DNA of 64,000 bases from Pseudoalteromonas xiamenensis (GCF_042431545.1 NZ_JBHLYX010000002.1), one strand, 5' to 3'; shown: positions 45,475 to 54,430, numbered from the stretch's first letter. Notes: generated by a model from the sequence alone, not told the origin. Program-made: numbers and translations.

Positions 45475-46857
45475 ATGAAATTTGATATTAAAGAAGAAAA
45501 CCTAATCATAAAGCCCTACAAGCAAGATTCGGCAATTTATGTACGCGAGCAAAAGGGTAAGTTCCAAAAAATACGTCGTTATTTAAGTTGGATACTTATG
45601 GCAAGTTTTATTTTAATCCCCTGGATAAACTACAACGGTAGTCAAGCGTTCTTACTCGATGTGAGTTCACAACATTTCCGCGTGTTTGGCGCAACGTTTT
45701 TACCACAGGATCTGATGATTCTCGCATGGGTGTTTATGGCATCCGCATTTGGTTTGTTTTTTATTACAAACTGGCTTGGTCGAGTTTGGTGTGGCTATGT
45801 GTGTCCTCAAACCGTGTGGATGTTACTTTTTACTTGGGTTGAACACCGAGTAGAAGGAAATCGAAATCAACGGATTAAACTCGATAAATCAGGTTGGGAT
45901 ACAAAGAAAGTAACTAAAAAAACCATAAAACACACCGCGTGGTTGTTAATATCGTTTTTGACAGCAACTACCTTCATGTCCTATTTCATACCGGTGCGAA
46001 CTTTGTATAGCGAATTGCTCCATTTTGAATGGTCAGGTCTTGTCACTTTTTGGGTGGGGCTATTCATGTTTTGCACATATGGAAATGCGGGATTTTTACG
46101 CGAAAAAATGTGCACAGTGGCATGTCCATACGCACGGTTTCAGTCAGTGATGTTCGACAAAGACACGAAGCTTGTGACCTATGATGTAGCAAGAGGTGAA
46201 AATCGTGGCCCGCGCAAAAGAAAAGCTGATCATAAAGCTCAGGGTTTAGGTGATTGTGTTGATTGTAATTTATGTGTTGAGGTTTGTCCTGCGGGAATAG
46301 ACATTCGAAATGGATTGCAATATGAATGCATTAACTGTGGCTTATGTATTGATGCGTGTAACGACACGATGGATAAATTCGGCTACGCGCGAGATCTAAT
46401 TGCCTACTCAAGTGAAAACAGTGCGTTAGGTATCAAGAGTCGCAGTGGTAACTTAAAACGTATTGGCTATGCCAGTCTGACGGTGTTGACTTTGGTAGTC
46501 ATGTTCGTGTGGTTAAGTTTACGTACGCCAATTGAAGTTTCTGTGATCCGAGATAGAAACGCACTTTATCGAATGGATTACATGGGGTATGCGGAAAATC
46601 CATATACACTTAGCATCGTGAATAAGACGCAACAACCGATGTCCTATACGGTTTCTGTAAGGGGATTGGAAGACGTTGAGGTAAGCGCGCCAAAACAAAT
46701 TAATATTGATGCAGGCGCTATGGTGCTCGTACCTGTAACTTTGAAAGCAGATGCGAGTTTTATAAAGAGTAAAGCGCATCCAATCGAATTTATCGTTGAA
46801 TCTCAGCAAAATGCTGAAATACAGATGGTCAAAAAAAGCTATTTCTATTCAAAGTAG
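45475..46857 (+). CDS. ccoG: Cytochrome c oxidase accessory protein CcoG (RdxA/FixG family)
   Basis: 460 aa inner-membrane protein. CcoG reduces Cu(II) for delivery to cbb3-type oxidase. Four to five N-terminal and central TM helices, including WILMASFILIPWINY near 40-54 and WCGYVCPQTVWMLLFTWVEH with a CxxxC-type site. Two 4Fe-4S motifs: CVDCNLCVEVCPAG near 260-273 and CINCGLCIDACN near 284-295. One further TM lies at about 330-347, then a C-terminal Ig-like periplasmic domain. No ccoNOPQ genes are adjacent. It has a sigma-54 promoter and a dedicated activator next door. Confidence 0.92.
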   Translation: MKFDIKEENLIIKPYKQDSAIYVREQKGKFQKIRRYLSWILMASFILIPWINYNGSQAFLLDVSSQHFRVFGATFLPQDLMILAWVFMASAFGLFFITNWLGRVWCGYVCPQTVWMLLFTWVEHRVEGNRNQRIKLDKSGWDTKKVTKKTIKHTAWLLISFLTATTFMSYFIPVRTLYSELLHFEWSGLVTFWVGLFMFCTYGNAGFLREKMCTVACPYARFQSVMFDKDTKLVTYDVARGENRGPRKRKADHKAQGLGDCVDCNLCVEVCPAGIDIRNGLQYECINCGLCIDACNDTMDKFGYARDLIAYSSENSALGIKSRSGNLKRIGYASLTVLTLVVMFVWLSLRTPIEVSVIRDRNALYRMDYMGYAENPYTLSIVNKTQQPMSYTVSVRGLEDVEVSAPKQINIDAGAMVLVPVTLKADASFIKSKAHPIEFIVESQQNAEIQMVKKSYFYSK

Positions 46858-46864
46858 CAAAGAG

Positions 46865-46900
46865 GAGTAAAGCGACTAGTGAAAGCTTGTTGCTTTACTC
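46865..46900. terminator. Hairpin between convergent ccoG and SBP-like gene
   Basis: GAGTAAAGC (46865-46873) pairs with GCTTTACTC (46892-46900). Neither side has a clear T run, so termination is uncertain. Confidence 0.35.
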
Positions 46901-46948
46901 TAACCTTACCTTAAGTGGGTAAAGGAATACGCCAAAAAATAGCTTAGG

Positions 46949-47779
46949 TTACTTTTCTAGATGATAGTTCAGATTGGATTTCAAACCTTCTGGAAGCCAG
47001 CGCAACATAATTTCATGAAACCGATGATCATAATGCAGCTTGCGCAAAACTTCGTCTACTCTATTTAAATATTCGACAGAATCTTCATGACGCGAACATC
47101 CAACATAACCAAAACTGAGTTCAGGTGTTTCTGTAAGTGAAAGTTGGGTTAGCTCATCATCAGGGTCTTGTAGCTGCTTGGCATAAAAATGCTCACTTGC
47201 ATAACCAAGCACGAGGTCTACACGGTCTTTTAACAACATCATTGTCAGACTTCTAAGGGCATCGCCACCAGGACGAGCTTCGAGTTGAGATTGTTCTGCT
47301 GACTTTAGTACGTTATCAATTTCTAATCCAAAAGCTCTGTTTTCGGTGAAACCCAAATGCAAGGCGTCATCTTTGAGGAGCATTTTTAACGAAATAGAGT
47401 TACTTTCTTTCAGTTTAAGTTTGTTCAATGTGGTTCGCTTTAATGCGACGGTAATTGGTAAGCCAACTGTGCTGTACTCGGAAGAAAAATTTAAATATTG
47501 GGCTCGGTCACGCGTTTTGTATAACGAGATTAAACAACGTAATTTATCAGTATCTCTCAGCGCATAAATGGCTCTACTTGCGGGCATCATAATTGTGCTA
47601 ACGGTGTAGTCCTTCAAAGCCTGATTCAAAAGTTGGATCACGGCTTCATCTCGACCTAAGCCTTCACGTTTGTCATCTACAATATAGTACGGTGGAAAAT
47701 CGAGCATGATCCACTCGACACTGTGTGCAAATGAAGAACGTGATAGTAGTAGGAGGAGAAGTAGTAAGATTACCCGCAT
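46949..47779 (-). CDS. Periplasmic solute-binding-like protein (TIGR02285-like)
   Basis: 276 aa with a signal peptide (MRVILLLLLLLLSRSSFA). Type II periplasmic-binding fold, SBP_bac_3-like: VEWIMLDFPPYYIVDD at the mature start, LGRDEAVIQLLNQAL, MPASRAIYALR, and a C-terminal helix YDHRFHEIMLRWLPEG. It resembles orphan substrate-binding proteins common in Alteromonadales and Vibrio that have no transporter genes nearby, as here. The ligand is unknown. Confidence 0.75.
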   Translation of the reverse strand: MRVILLLLLLLLSRSSFAHSVEWIMLDFPPYYIVDDKREGLGRDEAVIQLLNQALKDYTVSTIMMPASRAIYALRDTDKLRCLISLYKTRDRAQYLNFSSEYSTVGLPITVALKRTTLNKLKLKESNSISLKMLLKDDALHLGFTENRAFGLEIDNVLKSAEQSQLEARPGGDALRSLTMMLLKDRVDLVLGYASEHFYAKQLQDPDDELTQLSLTETPELSFGYVGCSRHEDSVEYLNRVDEVLRKLHYDHRFHEIMLRWLPEGLKSNLNYHLEK

Positions 47780-47833
47780 AATACCGAGGAGTTTGAACGC
47801 ATTTCCTCAGTTTAGCAGATTTAAAACAAACGG

Positions 47834-48010
47834 TTAGAATTCCAACATGAGCTGTAGCGATTTGGCATAGTTGCGAGCATCTTTTGTACTGGAAAAAGTG
47901 ATGTTTTTAATGCCAAAATGATCTCGAACAATAACTTGTGACTTGTTCACCGATATATATTGTATCGGCATAACGTAATGGTTGTGTGGTTCAACTTTTT
48001 GTAGATTCAT
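47834..48010 (-). CDS. Small hypothetical protein (58 aa)
   Basis: Start chosen at the ATG at 48010, preceded by GGAG with 6-7 nt spacing; an in-frame ATG at 48022 overlaps that SD. Sequence MNLQKVEPHNHYVMPIQ..., then alternating hydrophobic residues that suggest a small beta sheet, and a C-terminal helix DARNYAKSLQLMLEF. No family recognised. Monocistronic and minus strand, divergent from the 48210 operon. Confidence 0.55.
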   Translation of the reverse strand: MNLQKVEPHNHYVMPIQYISVNKSQVIVRDHFGIKNITFSSTKDARNYAKSLQLMLEF

Positions 48011-48209
48011 ATTTATCTCCATAATTTGAACACAGTTTTGTGTAGGAATATGATCTTTTGATGACTATAACAAGAAAGTTTTCCGAACTTCGCTTTTCAT
48101 TTCGATGTGACCTGAATTCGATGTTTAAAAATTGTTATTAATTTGAAATAAAAACTTATTCTGCTAAGTTTTAGGTACTAATTAAAATAATAAAAAAGAG
48201 CACCCAAAG

Positions 48210-48791
48210 ATGATGCTACTTGTTTCAGATCAATATGGTGACACAGCCGCGCTGAGCGCATTCTCGTCGCAGTTTCAATGTAAACTAGAAGTGTGTTCAC
48301 CATTCAATGAAATTCTACATTTTAATTCCGAATCCGATGCAATAGACGCCTACAATCGACTTTGTGGTCACGATACCTATTGTGAGAAAGTCAAAGAAGC
48401 AATCATGCGGTTTCAGCCTTCGGCGATAGTTGCATTTGGTACTGGTGCGCTTGCGACTTGGCGGGCACTGTCTGAGCTCCCTCTAAAGCGTGTGCAACAT
48501 TTCACGGGGTTTTATCCAGACCAAATTGAGCACTTTACGAATCTTAAACCAGCCTGTAAAACCGATTTGTATTTCGCTTATGATGAACCGTCAAATCTAC
48601 AAGAAGTCATTTGCAAGCTTGGCAAAACGGCTGGTGTTCATTGTTATCGCACGCGTTATTCTGCAGGATTTATGAATCCTGAATCCTCTAAATTTGATGC
48701 AGCTGCATCTAAACATTTTTCCGAAATTTGCAAAAGTTCAGCAATATTGCATTGCGAATCAAAAAAACATCATCAATTTGAACTAGCTTAA
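48210..48791 (+). CDS. Catalytically degenerate dienelactone-hydrolase-like protein
   Basis: 193 aa. I read it as a shortened alpha/beta-hydrolase of the dienelactone hydrolase (DLH) family. AIVAFGTGALATWRAL (near 71-86) sits where the nucleophile elbow G-x-C/S-x-G should be, and VQHFTGFYPDQ matches the following strand. DLYFAYDEPSNLQEV replaces the Asp strand. YSAGFMNPESSKFDAAASKHF near 150-170 matches the DLH C-terminal His motif (HGFMN), with Ala in place of His. Nucleophile and His are both lost, so it is probably not an enzyme. First gene of a three-gene operon. Family assignment is by pattern and moderately sure. Confidence 0.6.
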   Translation: MMLLVSDQYGDTAALSAFSSQFQCKLEVCSPFNEILHFNSESDAIDAYNRLCGHDTYCEKVKEAIMRFQPSAIVAFGTGALATWRALSELPLKRVQHFTGFYPDQIEHFTNLKPACKTDLYFAYDEPSNLQEVICKLGKTAGVHCYRTRYSAGFMNPESSKFDAAASKHFSEICKSSAILHCESKKHHQFELA

Positions 48792-48817
48792 CGATAAAGC
48801 CATCTCAAGGAATTCAA

Positions 48818-49777
48818 ATGAGTGAAAATCCTCCATTTCAATACCAACATTTTTTAGGTAACCCTGTAGCGAAACCACCATGTAGAATGCTTAATGCATT
48901 GATGTATGGTTTCTTTGTGAAAGGTGACCTTGACGTGATCCAACGCTACATTGATAACACACTCAATGTTGTTCAATCGCCAGACTTCGAATTCAAAGCG
49001 ATGTCTGATAATTTAATGTTGACCTTTACTGATATTGAAAACATAGCATCAAAAACACCGCCTTTTTCAAACTATGGTTGGATGCAAGAAACGGACATCA
49101 TTTTTTGGCTTCCTGTTGCACAAGTGGACAAAGTTGATAACCGCATAACGAGATTATATTGGTTCCCCGCGTTTATTACGGTAAATAATATAAACGCGCT
49201 TATCAACGGGAGAGAGACGTGGGGTTACAACAAGTATTTGTGTCGATATGAAATGCCAAATCTATCGCAAGTGCCAACGCGTTTCAGCCTTTCTTTGGAA
49301 ACCTTTCAACCTTTTACTCCGGAAACCAAAATGGATTGGCATACTTTACTGGAGATTGATCGGATTGAAGGTGACGAATCTTGGTTTTCAGAAATTGCCG
49401 ACCTGGGTGCGCACATTGCAGACTTTTTGCATGACGCGAACAAACAGGTTGACGTTTCATTGGCCTTTTTAAAGCAATTGTTGTCCGGTTTTGTTCATCC
49501 ACAAATGGATCAAATTCTATTTAAGCAGTTTCCAGATGGAGAGGGCAAGAATGCAGTTTATCAAGCTGTTATGCATTCGCCTTCGGATGTTAAGCGAGTT
49601 CATAAGCTTGGCTTGTTAAAACATGACTTTAACCTAACGGTGAATCAAGTGGATGCCTATCCATTAAAAGATATGTTTGGAGTTCAGTTAGGCACTCAGA
49701 AACTCGATTTTGGCTTTTATGTATTAATGGACTTTGACCAGCAAAGTGCGAAAGAAATCATTGAGCGAGGCATCTAG
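48818..49777 (+). CDS. Acetoacetate decarboxylase-superfamily protein
   Basis: 319 aa. The ADC fold is recognised by FPAFITVNN followed by INGRETWGYNKYL (131-141). GRE-x-x-G-x-x-K is the family motif and Lys139 corresponds to the Schiff-base lysine. The neighbouring Lys that lowers its pKa in true acetoacetate decarboxylase is Tyr140 here, so the reaction may differ. The protein is longer than the classical ~250 aa. SD AAGGA precedes the ATG. It lies 26 nt after the DLH-like gene and 2 nt before the FAD gene; the three are surely cotranscribed. Confidence 0.78.
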   Translation: MSENPPFQYQHFLGNPVAKPPCRMLNALMYGFFVKGDLDVIQRYIDNTLNVVQSPDFEFKAMSDNLMLTFTDIENIASKTPPFSNYGWMQETDIIFWLPVAQVDKVDNRITRLYWFPAFITVNNINALINGRETWGYNKYLCRYEMPNLSQVPTRFSLSLETFQPFTPETKMDWHTLLEIDRIEGDESWFSEIADLGAHIADFLHDANKQVDVSLAFLKQLLSGFVHPQMDQILFKQFPDGEGKNAVYQAVMHSPSDVKRVHKLGLLKHDFNLTVNQVDAYPLKDMFGVQLGTQKLDFGFYVLMDFDQQSAKEIIERGI

Positions 49778-49779
49778 CC

Positions 49780-52005
49780 ATGGCGAAAAAAATTGCTATT
49801 TTAGGTGGTGGTGTGTCAGCAATGACAGCCGCAGTTTATTTAACAACAAAACCAGACTGGCAAGAACACTACGAATTGACCGTTTACCAAATGGGTTGGC
49901 GACTAGGTGGTAAAGGAGCGAGTGGAAGAAACGCTCAGTTTGGCCAACGCATTGAAGAACATGGTCTTCACGTTTGGTTTGGTGCTTATGTGAACGCTTT
50001 TCGTACGATGGAATATGTCTATGATGAGTTGGCTCGACCTGCAACCGTGCCGCTTGCGACTTGGCAACAAGCATTTCGACCACACAGCTATGTAGTCCTA
50101 GAAGAGCCAATCAACAGTGAATGGAAAACATGGCCTATCGAATTCCCTCTAATTGATGGTAATCCCGCCGACGGCACACTGGACTTACACTTTTGGCAAA
50201 TTCTCAAAATGCTTCACGCATGGCTTCACCAATTCGTCAGTGAATTGGAGTCAAATGCCAAAACTTTGAACAAGAAGACAAAAGTACAGACCAAGAAAGC
50301 ACGAGATAGATCGTTGTTGCAGCATTTAGCCACAGAGGTTAAAGCAGCCTATAACCATTTTGAAGATGACGTTCATGGCTGGTTTGACTCTGTAAAAGAC
50401 GAAGCTCAGGAAATTTGGAGTACCCCGTCGATTCTAATGGAACAACTTAACAATGTTGTCTCATTGCGCGCACAAGATAAGCAACAAAAGAAATTAGACA
50501 GTCTCAGTGTTTGGTATTTGGTCAGAAAAATACGTCGATGGTTAAAATCTGAAATTGTAGAACATCTTGATGATAATGATGACCTGCGTAGGTTGTACAT
50601 TTGCGCAGACCTGGCAATAGCTGTCACTGTGGGTTTAATCCGAGACAAAGTCTATGACCGCGGATTTGGGTATTTAAACCAGTACGATTTTAAAGAATGG
50701 TTAGCACGAAATGGCGCAGATAAGCACTACGCTGTCGATTCCGCGCCAGTAAGAGGATTTTATGATTTAGTGTTCGGTTACGAAGACGGCAATTTCGATA
50801 AACCGAACGTCGAAGCGGGCGTTTCTATCCTCGCCATGTTACGCATCATGCTGTGCTATCAAGGTGGTGTGATGTGGAAAATGCAGGGCGGTATGGGCGA
50901 TGTGATCTTTTCTCCAATCTATGAGCTACTAGAAAAGCGTGGGGTTACATTTAAATTCTTCAATGAAGTTGAACAACTTCGTTGTGCTCAAGATGAATTT
51001 GGGCAATGGCAAGTTAATGAAATTGAAATACTAGAACAAGCACCATTAAAACACGATTCCTATCGACCGCTTGTGGATGTAAAAGGTTTGCCTTGCTGGC
51101 CCTCGGAGCCTGATTACAATCAGATTAGAGAGGACGTGGCTGAGTTTTTACAAAGTGAAAATATTAATCTCGAGTCTTTCTGGTCGGGTTATCGCGAAAA
51201 GTATCAAGCTTATTTTGATAAGGAAGCTCAAAGTAAAACACTCGTTAAGGGCCTCGATTTTGATGAGGTTATCTTTGGTATTTCGGTTGCTGCGATTAAG
51301 CATTTGTGCCCCACATTATTAAAGGTGGATCCTAAGTTTGAAGCACAGGCTACTCAAGTTAAAGCCGTTGCAACACAAGCGTTCCAATTGTGGTTGAATA
51401 AAACGGATTATGAACTGGGTTTTCAGAGTTCTTCAACCGGCGAACATCCAATTCTAAGTGGATATTCAGAGCCGTTTGACACGTGGGCAGGCATGGCTAA
51501 TTTGCTCGATAAAGAACAATGGCCACAAGGAAACGAACCAAGAAACATCGCGTATTTTTGTAGTGCACTTCCTTGCAGCGAGTATCCGCCACAAAATGAT
51601 CTTAATTTTCCTAAGAAAATGAAAGAAATAGTAAAAACAAACTGGTTAAACAAAGTACACAATGATATGGCGCCACTGTGGCCAAACGCCTATGTTAACG
51701 GCGATTTTGATACGACTGTGCTGTTTACAAACGAAAATTCAACTGCGTTGGATTCACAATATTGGCGAGCGAATGTCGATCCTACGGAACGCTACGTGTT
51801 GTCAGTCAAGGGTTCAAGCCAATATCGGCTTAAAACCGACGGCACAATTTTCAATAACTTGTTTATAACTGGAGACTGGATTTCTACAGGGGTAAATGCA
51901 GGTTGCGTTGAAGCAGCTGTAATGGCAGGTATGCAAACGGCACGTTTAGTTGGGGGCTTGGAGTTGGAAATATCGGGTGAAAACGGTTTTGAACCTTTTT
52001 CGTAG
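49780..52005 (+). CDS. Large FAD-dependent oxidoreductase (amine oxidase/phytoene desaturase type)
   Basis: 741 aa. N-terminal dinucleotide fold KIAILGGGVSAMTAAVYL (4-21), then YQMGWRLGGKGASGRN and IEEHGLHVWFGAYVNAF, the FAD-binding pattern of the NAD(P)-binding_8/amino-oxidase family. The C-terminal NLFITGDWISTGVNAGCVEAAVMAGMQTAR closes the FAD site. A charged insert at about 150-270 and the total length exceed typical carotenoid desaturases or hydroxysqualene dehydroxylases (about 430-550 aa). No signal peptide. The substrate is unknown; its coupling to an ADC-like gene suggests a small-molecule pathway. Confidence 0.8.
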   Translation: MAKKIAILGGGVSAMTAAVYLTTKPDWQEHYELTVYQMGWRLGGKGASGRNAQFGQRIEEHGLHVWFGAYVNAFRTMEYVYDELARPATVPLATWQQAFRPHSYVVLEEPINSEWKTWPIEFPLIDGNPADGTLDLHFWQILKMLHAWLHQFVSELESNAKTLNKKTKVQTKKARDRSLLQHLATEVKAAYNHFEDDVHGWFDSVKDEAQEIWSTPSILMEQLNNVVSLRAQDKQQKKLDSLSVWYLVRKIRRWLKSEIVEHLDDNDDLRRLYICADLAIAVTVGLIRDKVYDRGFGYLNQYDFKEWLARNGADKHYAVDSAPVRGFYDLVFGYEDGNFDKPNVEAGVSILAMLRIMLCYQGGVMWKMQGGMGDVIFSPIYELLEKRGVTFKFFNEVEQLRCAQDEFGQWQVNEIEILEQAPLKHDSYRPLVDVKGLPCWPSEPDYNQIREDVAEFLQSENINLESFWSGYREKYQAYFDKEAQSKTLVKGLDFDEVIFGISVAAIKHLCPTLLKVDPKFEAQATQVKAVATQAFQLWLNKTDYELGFQSSSTGEHPILSGYSEPFDTWAGMANLLDKEQWPQGNEPRNIAYFCSALPCSEYPPQNDLNFPKKMKEIVKTNWLNKVHNDMAPLWPNAYVNGDFDTTVLFTNENSTALDSQYWRANVDPTERYVLSVKGSSQYRLKTDGTIFNNLFITGDWISTGVNAGCVEAAVMAGMQTARLVGGLELEISGENGFEPFS

Positions 52006-52087
52006 CCAAGTTGTTCTAAAATGAGCCAAAAACACTTAAAAACCTAAAAAATAACGACAAAATTGCTTTCATAAAATGCAATTGGTC

Positions 52088-52093
52088 TATAAT
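52088..52093 (+). promoter_or_regulatory. Predicted -10 element of the TonB receptor gene
   Basis: TATAAT at 52088-52093. A -35 is poor: TTGCTT lies 19 bp upstream. A start near 52100 would give a leader of about 80 nt that contains the hairpins at 52134-52172. Confidence 0.4.
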
Positions 52094-52133
52094 CGAAAGC
52101 AGACAAAGTGATTAGGATTTCCCTAATTTTAAT

Positions 52134-52176
52134 AAAGAGGTGCATGATGCACCTCCTTTCTCGCTGCGCGAGGGGG
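52134..52176 (+). promoter_or_regulatory. Structured leader in front of the TonB receptor gene
   Basis: Hairpin 1: AAAGAGGTGCA (52134-52144), loop TGA, TGCACCT-c-CTTT (52148-52159, one bulged C). Hairpin 2: CTCGC, loop TGC, GCGAG (52160-52172), whose 3' arm runs into the SD AGGGGG (52171-52176). The CCTCC of hairpin 1 could alternatively pair with that SD. This suggests control of translation or attenuation; no known riboswitch class is recognised. Confidence 0.5.
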
Positions 52177-52180
52177 TACA

Positions 52181-54430
52181 ATGTTTAAACTTTCTGCAAT
52201 AACACTTGGTTTACTTAGTGTTTTCGGTTCGTTTGGTGCGTCTGCAAATATGGAAGCAGACAAATCAGATACAGCTCATGAACTTGAAGTGATTGAAGTT
52301 TATGCGCAAAAACGAAATCAACAGATTAGTGACGTGCCAGTTACCGTAACGGTAGTTAAAGGACTAATGCTAGATGACAATGGAATAAAAGACGTTACTG
52401 AACTTGGTCGTTTTTCATCAAATCTTAAGATTAGTCAAAATGCTGCTGAGGGTACAACCCCCACAATCAACATTCGAGGCGTAGGTCTCATCGACTACAA
52501 CACGGCGAATACAGCACCGATTGGGATATATGTCGACGGTAACCCCGTTGGTTCAGGTAACAATCAATTGGTCAATTTGTTTGATGTTGAGCAGATTGAA
52601 GTATTAAAAGGCCCTCAAGGAACCATGTTCGGACGCAATAGTACGGGCGGTGCAATTTTGATCCGTTCAGTCAGGCCAACGTTTGAAAATGAAGGGTATT
52701 TTCAAATAGGTGCTGGTACCGATGCATATAAAGAAGCGGAAGGTGCGGTAAACCACGTTTGGTCGAAAGATCTTGCCATGAGATTGTCTTTTTCCCACAA
52801 AAAGTACGAATACACAACGGATAATTTATACGCAGCTTCGCCAGAAGCTGGTATGGAACAAAACAATGTTCGCTTGGGTATAAAGCAAGTTTGGGATAAT
52901 TCAGAGCTGTATGTGCAAGCACGATACGGTCATTGGAATGGCGTTGTTCAGCCGGTCGGAAATATAGGCGTTTATGCGGATCCGGTTAACTTGGTCTTGT
53001 GTTCGCCTCAAGATGCAGGCTCTTCGAAGTGTTATGACAGATTCGGTTTCAATGATGGCAGTGACTCATTTTGGGATGTTGCGGTAAATAATAATTCTCC
53101 ACATCATACTCGGTCTAAAGGTCTTAGTATTGAATATCAGTGGTTTTTCAGCGATAGATCAACCGTTACGCTGCATTCGCAAATCTCAACGTTAGATAGG
53201 TTACACCATTTTAATTGCGATGGAAGCCCTGCAAATCTTTGTGAAGGGTATCTTGGGCTTGATAACGACTTTTACAGTAATGAATTACTGTTGCAGAGCC
53301 AGTTTGAATCAGGACATTTAACCGTTGGATTATTTCAGCAACATGAGGAAATTAATCAAGACAATGAAAATGACATACTAAGAGATTTACGTGGCATCGC
53401 GCCAGCGTCGCTTACCGCAACATTTAAATATGACAACGAAATTAAAAGTTCAGATTTTGGCGTTTTTACTCAGTATGATTGGTTGTTTAGTGAAAATGAT
53501 GTCGTCACAATTGGCGCTCGTATCAGTCATGAAACGTTAGACTATGACAGTGTCGCAGACCTAAATGTGGTGCCAGTTCCACAGATGATAGAAGGTGTTT
53601 GGATCCCTTTCTACCACGTCAATGGCGATGAGAGTGATACAAAACTATCGGGCAAGCTTGCATGGAATCATCATTTCAACGAGTCGTTGAGTGGTTTCTA
53701 TAGTTTCTCAACGGGCACAAAAAGTGGCGGGTATAATGGAGGATTTTTATCAAGCCTTGAGCAAGCTGAACTCGCGTATTATGGCCCAGAGTCGTTAAAC
53801 GCCCATGAACTTGGTTTTCGATTCAACAGTCAAGATAAACAAACAAGCGCGAATGGTGCTGTATTTTGGTATGACTATAAAGACCAACAGGTCTTCATGA
53901 ATCAACCATCTTCAGATCCTAATCAGTTACCTCTACAACTACTGGAGAACGTCGGTACATCGACGATTTACGGTGCGGAGTTTGAACTCCGTAACCAGAT
54001 AACACCTCAACTGCAAACGGCATTAACACTTGGCTATATTCCTAAAGCTGAATTCGATGAATTTGTTGACCCAGCTGGAGTCGTGTTAACAAACAATCGT
54101 CTTCCATTTACTTCAAAGTTTAATGGCACGGCGGATTTGTACTATACATTAAGTATGTACCCAATAAAGTTTAACGTTGGTGTTGATTACCAGTCGGAGT
54201 ACTTTTTCGATCAGAAAGAGAGTGACTATGCAAAACAAGACGGATTCGCGCTTTGGCATGCGAATTTGTGGTACACGAAAGACAATTGGACTGTCGGTGT
54301 TTGGGGGAAAAACCTGTTAAATGAAGAATATAGTCATTTAAAGTTCGACTTGAGCAACTTTTTAGGTATGCTTGAAGACTTTAAAGGAGAAGGGCGCAGA
54401 CTAGGGATAAGTGTGAAATATGCCTATTGA
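52181..54430 (+). CDS. TonB-dependent outer-membrane receptor
   Basis: 749 aa. Signal peptide about 1-22. A TonB-box-like LEVIEVYAQKR is near 32-42. The plug domain has ISDVPVTVTVV, INIRGVGLIDY and IEVLKGPQGTMFGRNSTGGAI (about 138-158). The 22-strand barrel ends in the aromatic-terminated GISVKYAY. It resembles IroN/FyuA-like and catecholate-type receptors of Alteromonadales and Sphingomonads, but the substrate is not readable. No Fur box is obvious to me. It follows the FAD operon by 176 nt with its own promoter and a structured leader, and precedes a hybrid kinase by 39 nt. Confidence 0.93.
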   Translation: MFKLSAITLGLLSVFGSFGASANMEADKSDTAHELEVIEVYAQKRNQQISDVPVTVTVVKGLMLDDNGIKDVTELGRFSSNLKISQNAAEGTTPTINIRGVGLIDYNTANTAPIGIYVDGNPVGSGNNQLVNLFDVEQIEVLKGPQGTMFGRNSTGGAILIRSVRPTFENEGYFQIGAGTDAYKEAEGAVNHVWSKDLAMRLSFSHKKYEYTTDNLYAASPEAGMEQNNVRLGIKQVWDNSELYVQARYGHWNGVVQPVGNIGVYADPVNLVLCSPQDAGSSKCYDRFGFNDGSDSFWDVAVNNNSPHHTRSKGLSIEYQWFFSDRSTVTLHSQISTLDRLHHFNCDGSPANLCEGYLGLDNDFYSNELLLQSQFESGHLTVGLFQQHEEINQDNENDILRDLRGIAPASLTATFKYDNEIKSSDFGVFTQYDWLFSENDVVTIGARISHETLDYDSVADLNVVPVPQMIEGVWIPFYHVNGDESDTKLSGKLAWNHHFNESLSGFYSFSTGTKSGGYNGGFLSSLEQAELAYYGPESLNAHELGFRFNSQDKQTSANGAVFWYDYKDQQVFMNQPSSDPNQLPLQLLENVGTSTIYGAEFELRNQITPQLQTALTLGYIPKAEFDEFVDPAGVVLTNNRLPFTSKFNGTADLYYTLSMYPIKFNVGVDYQSEYFFDQKESDYAKQDGFALWHANLWYTKDNWTVGVWGKNLLNEEYSHLKFDLSNFLGMLEDFKGEGRRLGISVKYAY

